Shown here one piece after another: positions 59,635-64,000 of a stretch of DNA of 64,000 bases. The DNA comes from Planctomycetota bacterium (GTDB lineage: Bacteria > Planctomycetota > UBA8742 > UBA2392). The position numbers and the translations under genes are program-made. How positions within the stretch are numbered: the first letter of the stretch is position 1; each line of letters starts with the position of its first letter. The notes under the pieces were generated by a model that ran no database searches, had not been told where the DNA came from, and saw nothing but the letters and a program-made list of their open reading frames with translations. The stretch covers positions 62,001-126,000 of the forward strand of contig JAHBXZ010000010.1 in assembly GCA_019636215.1 (NCBI GenBank), given 5' to 3'.

Positions 59635-60867
59635 TAGCCTGCGTGCCACAAGGTGCCACAGCAGGCCCGCTGCGATCAAACCCAGGCCCAGGGCCCAGAT
59701 GTGCCAGTCCACCCAAAACGCCAGAAACAGGCAGCCGCACAGGCCCAGCACCGCCAGCCATTTGGGATAGCGCCGCTGTTCGGGCGGCAGGCGCAGGGCC
59801 GCGGCGTTGGTGATCGCGTAATAGACCAGCACGGTGAAGGCCGAAAAACTCCAGGTGGCCTTGATGTCGCCCCACAGGGCCAGCCCGGCAATCGTGATGC
59901 CCGTGAGAATCACCGCGGGCACGGGCGTGGTGCCGCTGGCGTTGACCTTGGCCAGCACGCGCGGCATGTCGCCGCGCCGGCCCATCGCCAGCCATACGCG
60001 CGACAGGCCCAGTACCAGGTTCAGCAGCACACCCAGCATGGCGACCATCGCGCCGACCCCGACCACCGTGCCCAACCAGCTGTGGCCATAGCGGGTGGCG
60101 GCCTCGCGCAGCGGTGCGGGGCCGAAGTTGCCACCGGCGGGAACCAGTGCCAGCGCCACCAGCAGGTAGATGCCCGCGCTCAACACCAGCGTAATCACCA
60201 TGGCGCGGGGGATATTGCGTGAAGGGTCGTGGATCTCTTCGCCCATGGTCGCGATGCGGCCGTAACCCGTAAACGCCACAAACATCAGCGCCGCGGCCTC
60301 CAGCATGCCCGGCGCGCCGCCCGGCCACAGGTTGCCCGGCACAGAAAGGCGCGGCAGGCCAAAACCGACAAACAGCGCCAGCACACCCAGCGAACCGGCC
60401 ACCAGCAGCGCGTTCAGGTCGTTGCTGCGGCGCAGGCCGCCCAGCACCACGGCGGTCATGGCCAGCGCCAGACCGCAGGCAAACGCCAGCACCGGCCAGC
60501 GGCCCGAGATCCCCAACGCGCCCATCAGATAGCCCGTAAAGCCCAAGGCCGCCGTGGCGGCGCTGGCGGTCTTGGCCAGCAGAAACAGCCAGCCCGCGCT
60601 GAAGCCCAGTGCCGGGTTGAGATAGCGATAGCCGTACTCATAACTGCCGCCGCTGACCGGGTGGGCGGCGGCCAGTTGCGCACTGTTCAGGCCGTTGCAG
60701 ACGGCGACCAAGGCCGCGATGGCCACGGCCGCGACAATCGAAGGGCCGGCCGCATCCACGGCAATGCCGACGCTGACAAAGATGCCGGTGCCCAGAATTG
60801 ACCCCAGGCCCAGCAGCACCGCGCCGGGCACGCCGACAGTGCGCTTGAGCTGGCCTTGCGCGTTCAC
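59614..60867 (-). CDS. APC-family amino acid permease
   Basis: Amino acid/polyamine/organocation transporter with about 12 hydrophobic segments. GTG at 60867 gives 417 residues. The N-terminal signature is LLGLGSILGTGIFVSVG (TM1 with the unwound GxG region). Further typical stretches are AGPSIVAAVAIAALVAVCNGLN, NDLNALLV and MFVAFTGYGRIATMGEEIHDPSRNIPRAM. The permeated substrate cannot be told from the sequence. The GTG overlaps the PadR gene's TGA in a GTGA junction, so the two are translationally coupled. The product is slightly short for the family (about 440-470). Confidence 0.88.
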   Translation of the reverse strand: MNAQGQLKRTVGVPGAVLLGLGSILGTGIFVSVGIAVDAAGPSIVAAVAIAALVAVCNGLNSAQLAAAHPVSGGSYEYGYRYLNPALGFSAGWLFLLAKTASAATAALGFTGYLMGALGISGRWPVLAFACGLALAMTAVVLGGLRRSNDLNALLVAGSLGVLALFVGFGLPRLSVPGNLWPGGAPGMLEAAALMFVAFTGYGRIATMGEEIHDPSRNIPRAMVITLVLSAGIYLLVALALVPAGGNFGPAPLREAATRYGHSWLGTVVGVGAMVAMLGVLLNLVLGLSRVWLAMGRRGDMPRVLAKVNASGTTPVPAVILTGITIAGLALWGDIKATWSFSAFTVLVYYAITNAAALRLPPEQRRYPKWLAVLGLCGCLFLAFWVDWHIWALGLGLIAAGLLWHLVARRLGQGPLA

Positions 60868-61169
60868 CTGCCCCCCAGTTCGTGATGCAGCTCGGCCACT
60901 TCGGTTCGCAGTTGCTTCAACAAAGCGCGGCCCTTGGGCGTGATGCGATAGCCGCGCCGGGTCTTTGCTTTGGCGGGAGACGCCGCCAGCCAGCCGTTGC
61001 GGGCCATTCGGGCGAGAATCGGGTACAGGGTGCCGGGGCTGACGATGTGGCCATGTTCGGCCAGTTCGTGCAGCATCCACAGGCCGTAGACTTCATGCCG
61101 CGCGGCGTGGTGCAGGATGTGCAGCTTCCACAGGGCCAGGCGGATTTCGCGGTCGGCGGGGTCGTTCAT
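60864..61169 (-). CDS. PadR-family transcriptional regulator
   Basis: A 101-residue winged-helix repressor. Residues 9-60 hold the DNA-binding part (IRLALWKLHILHHAARHEVYGLWMLHELAEHGHIVSPGTLYPILARMARNGWL), with the PadR signature S-x-G-T-L-Y-P-x-L. RRGYRITPKGRALL is the wing, and the short C-terminal helix mediates dimerisation. It is the first gene of a two-gene operon with the permease and has a 30-bp near-palindrome over its own start, so it probably regulates itself and the transporter. Confidence 0.92.
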   Translation of the reverse strand: MNDPADREIRLALWKLHILHHAARHEVYGLWMLHELAEHGHIVSPGTLYPILARMARNGWLAASPAKAKTRRGYRITPKGRALLKQLRTEVAELHHELGGR

Positions 61170-61197
61170 TACGGTTACTGTAAACGGTAATCGTAAT
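61168..61197 (-). promoter_or_regulatory. Putative PadR operator at the padR start
   Basis: A 30-base near-palindrome with outer arms ATTACG and CGTAAT and inner GTTAC and GTAAT steps; it includes two bases of the padR ATG. It lies where the promoter of the padR-permease operon would be and is the only long palindrome in the interval. Confidence 0.6.
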
Positions 61198-61225
61198 AAA
61201 ACAAGGGCGGCGCATGCGCCGGCAT

Positions 61226-61291
61226 CGCAACGCAGGACAACCGCGCTCGACATTCGACCCTTGACGGGCGGCACCAGCCGCCCGTCTCGAC
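61226..61291 (-). repeat. Heptad element between padR and the small lipoprotein gene
   Basis: CGCAACGCAGGACAACCGC is followed by heptads GCTCGAC, ATTCGAC and CCTTGAC, the hairpin GGGCGGC-ACCA-GCCGCCC (61266-61283) and one more heptad, TCTCGAC. On the complement this gives GTCAAGG, GTCGAAT, GTCGAGC, GCGGTTG and TCCTGCG, aligned heptad by heptad with the elements at 34576, 35301, 58075 and 63955. Confidence 0.85.
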
Positions 61292-61302
61292 GCGACGTTG
61301 CC

Positions 61303-61341
61303 AAAAAACAAGCCACGCAGCGTCGTTAGACGCCGCGTGGC
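61303..61341 (-). terminator. Terminator of the small lipoprotein gene
   Basis: GCCACGCAGCGTC and GACGCCGCGTGGC form a 13-bp stem with one mismatch and a GTTA loop (61312-61341). On the minus strand it is followed by TTGTTTTTT. It stands 21 bases behind the stop of the gene at 61363. Confidence 0.9.
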
Positions 61342-61362
61342 GGGGTTGGTTGCGGGCTCAAC

Positions 61363-61575
61363 TTAGGTGTTGGGCGACTCGTACTCGATGTCCCGGCTCG
61401 GGTCATCGTAGTCGTAGTTGAAGAAGAACCGGTCAAACGTGCGGTGCATGCGGTCGAGGTCCTCGTTCCAGGCACGCAGGTGGTTCAGGTTGTGCTTCCA
61501 GTCCACGAACGAGAAGCAGCCGCTGAGCATCGAGACCGACAGCACCAGCAGGACGAACGGAGCAAACTTGCGCAT
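61363..61575 (-). CDS. Small lipoprotein
   Basis: A 70-residue protein from the ATG at 61575: MRKFAPFVLLVLSVSMLSGC is a typical lipoprotein signal with lipobox LSGC. The remaining 50 residues are aromatic and acidic (FFFNYDYDDPSRDIEYESP). Function unknown. The longer open frame on this strand has no family similarity upstream. A strong terminator follows the stop, so this is probably its own transcript, or the end of one with the membrane gene at 61716. Confidence 0.72.
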   Translation of the reverse strand: MRKFAPFVLLVLSVSMLSGCFSFVDWKHNLNHLRAWNEDLDRMHRTFDRFFFNYDYDDPSRDIEYESPNT

Positions 61576-61715
61576 AACACTCCCCAACAGGGACAGCACG
61601 GCAGGGGCCGAGAATCGAGGGGTACTTTCCAGCGGGGGATAGGTGAGGATAACCCTTGGATAAACCGGGTCAAGCGGGAAAAACCCGGGCCTGCGGTCTG
61701 CTGTTCGGCCAGCGC

Positions 61716-62243
61716 CTAAACCCCGGCCCCCCGGCCAACCACCAGCCGCCGTCCCACCAGCAGCCCCGCGCATAACAGTGTGGCCAGCCCGGCCACGCCG
61801 AAGCTCCAGCCGTGCATGCGGGCAAACTCGGCTTTTTCGGCCGGGTCGGCCAGCTCGCCGTTCACCCAGGTCGAATTCTGGCGCAGGTCCTTCATGGCGG
61901 GTGCGAAGTAAACCTGTGTGGCCAAAGCACATACGACGACAACCACGCTCAGGCCCGCCATCACCTTCCAGGGCCCGGCGCCGGTCTTGCGCGTGGCGGG
62001 CAGCGGTGGTCTTAGCACCGAATACAGGCAGCCGGTCATGGCCACACAGGCCAGGGCAAACACCGGCCAGCCCAGCATGTCGAACATGGAACCGGCCAGC
62101 GTGTTGGCTATGTGCTTGTCAAAGCCCTGCTGGCGCGACACCCCAAAGATCACCGAGGCCGCCACGCTGGTGCCCACGGAAACACCCACCAGGGTGCCAA
62201 GGCACAGGTCGGTAATCGCGTGGATGATGCGGGCCAGTGGCAT
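61716..62243 (-). CDS. DUF4149-like membrane protein
   Basis: A 175-residue protein with four hydrophobic segments (about 8-34, 57-73, 92-110 and 145-163). The third is followed by YFAPAMKDLRQNS, and then FARMHGWSF before the last segment; both are features of DUF4149/TMEM205-like proteins. The role of this family is unknown. It lies 24 bases from nuoM in the same direction. Confidence 0.68.
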   Translation of the reverse strand: MPLARIIHAITDLCLGTLVGVSVGTSVAASVIFGVSRQQGFDKHIANTLAGSMFDMLGWPVFALACVAMTGCLYSVLRPPLPATRKTGAGPWKVMAGLSVVVVVCALATQVYFAPAMKDLRQNSTWVNGELADPAEKAEFARMHGWSFGVAGLATLLCAGLLVGRRLVVGRGAGV

Positions 62244-62267
62244 GGCGCCGATTCTGCCCCGGGGTGG

Positions 62268-63872
62268 CTACTTCTGCGAGGCCTGCATGGCGCGCAGTTC
62301 ATCCACGCGTTGCAGGGTGTGCTGCAGCGCGGCATTCACGGCGGGCTCGGTGCGGCTGAGGAACCACTGGGGCGAAATGCCCAGGATGAAAATCAGCACC
62401 ACCACCGGCACGGTGAAGGAAAGCTCCACGCGGTTGACGTCGCGCAGGCCTTCGTTGGCGGGGTTGGTGATCTTGCCGAAGAATACTTTCTGGTAGCTCC
62501 ACAGCATGTACACCGCGCCCAGCACCACGCCGCTGGCGGCAAGCGTCGCCATGGTGCTGTGGAAGCTCCAGCTCCAGGCGCCGCTGCCCGGGCCCTTGAA
62601 GGTGCCCATCAGCACCAGGAACTCGCCCACGAACCCGTTGGTGCCCGGCAGGCCTACACTGGCCAGGGTCGCGATCATGAACAGCACGGCAAAACGCGGC
62701 ATCACCTTGGCCAGGCCGCCGTATTCCGTGAACAGCCGGGTGTGGCGGCGTTCGTAGATGATGCCGATCAGAAGAAACAGCAGGCCGGTGCTGAGGCCGT
62801 GGTTGATGCTCTGGATCACCGCGCCCTGCGTGGCCATCAGGTTGAAGCTGAAAATGCCCAGCACAATGAAGCCCATGTGGGCCACGCTGCTGTAGGCCAC
62901 CATGCGCTTCCAGTCGCCCTGGCTGATCAACTGGGCGGTGGCCATCATGCTGCCATAGATGATGCCGACCACCGCAAGCACGCAGATGGCCGGGCCCATG
63001 GCCACAGCGGGTTCGGGAAAGAACGGCAGGGCAAAACGCAGCATGCCGTAGGTGCCCAGTTTCAGCAGCACGCCCGCCAGCACCACCGAGCCGCCGGTCG
63101 GGGCTTCGGTGTGCGCGTCGGGCAGCCATGTATGGAACGGAAACAGCGGCGTCTTGATGGCAAAGCTCAGCATGAACGCCAGAAAGCAGGCGTACTGGGC
63201 CGTGCGCGAGAACTGGCCATTGCGGGCAAGGTCGTGCAGGCGGCCCGGCAGCTCGCGGATATCGAATGTGCCGGCAATGTTGGCGATGTACAGCACAGCC
63301 AGGAACATCAGCAGGCTGCCGGCCAATGTGTAGACGAAGAACTTGATCGCGGCCTCGCGCCGGCCCTCCGGGTCGGAGCCCCAGACGCCGATCAGCAGGT
63401 ACATCGGGATCAGCATCAGTTCAAAGAAGACGTAGAACAGAAACAGGTCAAGCGCGCAGAAGCTGCCGATCACGCCGGTCTGCAGCACCAGCATCGAGAT
63501 GAAGAACTCTTTCACCCGGTGGTGAATGTTCGTGCTGCAGGAAAGCATGATGATCGGGCCCAGCAGGGTAGTCAGCAGCACCAGAAACAGGCTGATGCCG
63601 TCCACGCCCATGGCGTACTTGATGTTGAAGGCGGGGATCCACGCTGCTTCCTCGACCATCTGGAAGGTGGTGTTGTGCTTGAACTCCCACAAGATCGGCA
63701 GGCTGGCCACAAACGTGATCAGCGAAAAGAAGATGCTGACGGCCTTGATCTCGCGGTGGCGGCGGCCGTTCATGAATGCAACGCAGATCGCGCCCACCAC
63801 GGGCAGAAACGTGATGACACTGAGGTGGTGCTTCAGATTGTCGGGGTCAAACGCCGCCAGCAGAAAGTCCAT
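62268..63872 (-). CDS. nuoM: NADH-quinone oxidoreductase subunit M
   Basis: Proton-pumping antiporter-like membrane subunit of respiratory complex I. ATG at 63872 gives 534 residues and about 14 membrane helices. Conserved parts are FFELMLIPMYLLIGVWG, with the proton-path glutamate, and SFAIKTPLFPFHTWLPDAHTEAPTGGSVVLAGVLLKLGTYGM, with the pore lysine and the NuoM signature. DWKRMVAYSSVAHMGF is also typical. The last helix ends in the polar tail. The other nuo genes should lie beyond the right end; the first gene in the operon direction is not in this window. Confidence 0.96.
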   Translation of the reverse strand: MDFLLAAFDPDNLKHHLSVITFLPVVGAICVAFMNGRRHREIKAVSIFFSLITFVASLPILWEFKHNTTFQMVEEAAWIPAFNIKYAMGVDGISLFLVLLTTLLGPIIMLSCSTNIHHRVKEFFISMLVLQTGVIGSFCALDLFLFYVFFELMLIPMYLLIGVWGSDPEGRREAAIKFFVYTLAGSLLMFLAVLYIANIAGTFDIRELPGRLHDLARNGQFSRTAQYACFLAFMLSFAIKTPLFPFHTWLPDAHTEAPTGGSVVLAGVLLKLGTYGMLRFALPFFPEPAVAMGPAICVLAVVGIIYGSMMATAQLISQGDWKRMVAYSSVAHMGFIVLGIFSFNLMATQGAVIQSINHGLSTGLLFLLIGIIYERRHTRLFTEYGGLAKVMPRFAVLFMIATLASVGLPGTNGFVGEFLVLMGTFKGPGSGAWSWSFHSTMATLAASGVVLGAVYMLWSYQKVFFGKITNPANEGLRDVNRVELSFTVPVVVLIFILGISPQWFLSRTEPAVNAALQHTLQRVDELRAMQASQK

Positions 63873-63954
63873 GCCCAAACCCCAAAGGAATCGGGCCGGA
63901 TACTAGCGGGGCATGGCTTGGCTGCAAGGGTGATGGGGGTGATGCCGTTGAGGT

Positions 63955-64000
63955 GGGCGGCTTGCGCCGCCCGTTGAGGGTCGAAGGTCAAGTACGGTTG
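63955..64000 (+). repeat. Heptad element at the right window edge
   Basis: GGGCGGC-TTGC-GCCGCCC hairpin (63955-63972), then heptads GTTGAGG, GTCGAAG, GTCAAGT and the tail ACGGTTG, which ends at the last base. This parallels 35301-35345 closely, so the rest of the element continues outside. Confidence 0.8.

Overview
The window is high-GC bacterial chromosome with short intergenic gaps and mostly single-copy housekeeping genes. No rRNA or tRNA gene was seen. A member of the Planctomycetota is the best guess. The gene mix fits (TldD/TldE pair, giant Rhs protein, IVP-type four-helix protein, FMN-type glutamate synthase homologue, many lineage-specific secreted proteins). A recurring AGCCCGNAGCGTAAGCG motif also fits, because I remember it from planctomycete intergenic DNA. 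No 16S gene is available to confirm this.

Layout. 1-9.3 kb: gatC-gatA, signal peptidase I, a PhnP-like metallohydrolase, lepA, purine nucleoside phosphorylase, a RAYT/IS200-like transposase inside an inverted pair of ~105-bp structured repeats, metK, a small membrane protein and yaeQ. 9.3-17.8 kb: two secreted proteins and an orphan N6-adenine methyltransferase in one run, an ECF sigma factor, a secreted helical protein, queE, a His-rich outer-membrane barrel behind two Fur-family-like boxes, and pyrophosphatase. 17.9-23.6 kb: a horizontally acquired-looking protein with a diadenylate-cyclase-like domain, an FMN glutamate synthase homologue, a response regulator, and a pheA-DAHP synthase/chorismate mutase operon behind a complete Phe/Tyr leader-peptide attenuator. 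23.6-35.3 kb: a lipoprotein, tldE/tldD with a four-helix-protein cassette between them, a 1133-aa carboxypeptidase-regulatory-repeat protein, tyrS, a histone-H1-like protein and mutL. 35.3-55.6 kb: a polymorphic toxin locus, with a 5266-aa Rhs protein carrying an HNH toxin tip, its Imm33-like immunity gene, and two silent toxin/immunity cassettes. A 433-bp near-identical repeat links the expressed and the first silent cassette. 55.8-64 kb: a HEAT-like membrane-anchored protein, a frameshifted IS481 element, the CCA-adding enzyme, a padR-permease operon, two small envelope genes and nuoM.

The most unusual feature is a family of degenerate heptad repeats. At least ten sites hold tracts whose 7-nt period is strict although the heptamer itself differs from site to site. 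Most fold back on themselves, and five to six share a phase-locked terminal block close to RCGGTTGTCSTGCG. They fill the whole gatC-gatA gap, follow metK, precede yaeQ and cca, flank the four-helix gene on both sides, form the C-terminal codons of cca, and sit in frame inside the mutL linker. I know of no described element with these properties.

Functions link up in places. Phe/Tyr supply is read by the leader peptide that gates pheA and the DAHP synthase. PadR probably represses itself and the coupled permease from an operator over its own start codon. The Rhs locus looks built to swap toxin tips by recombination while keeping an immunity gene for each toxin.
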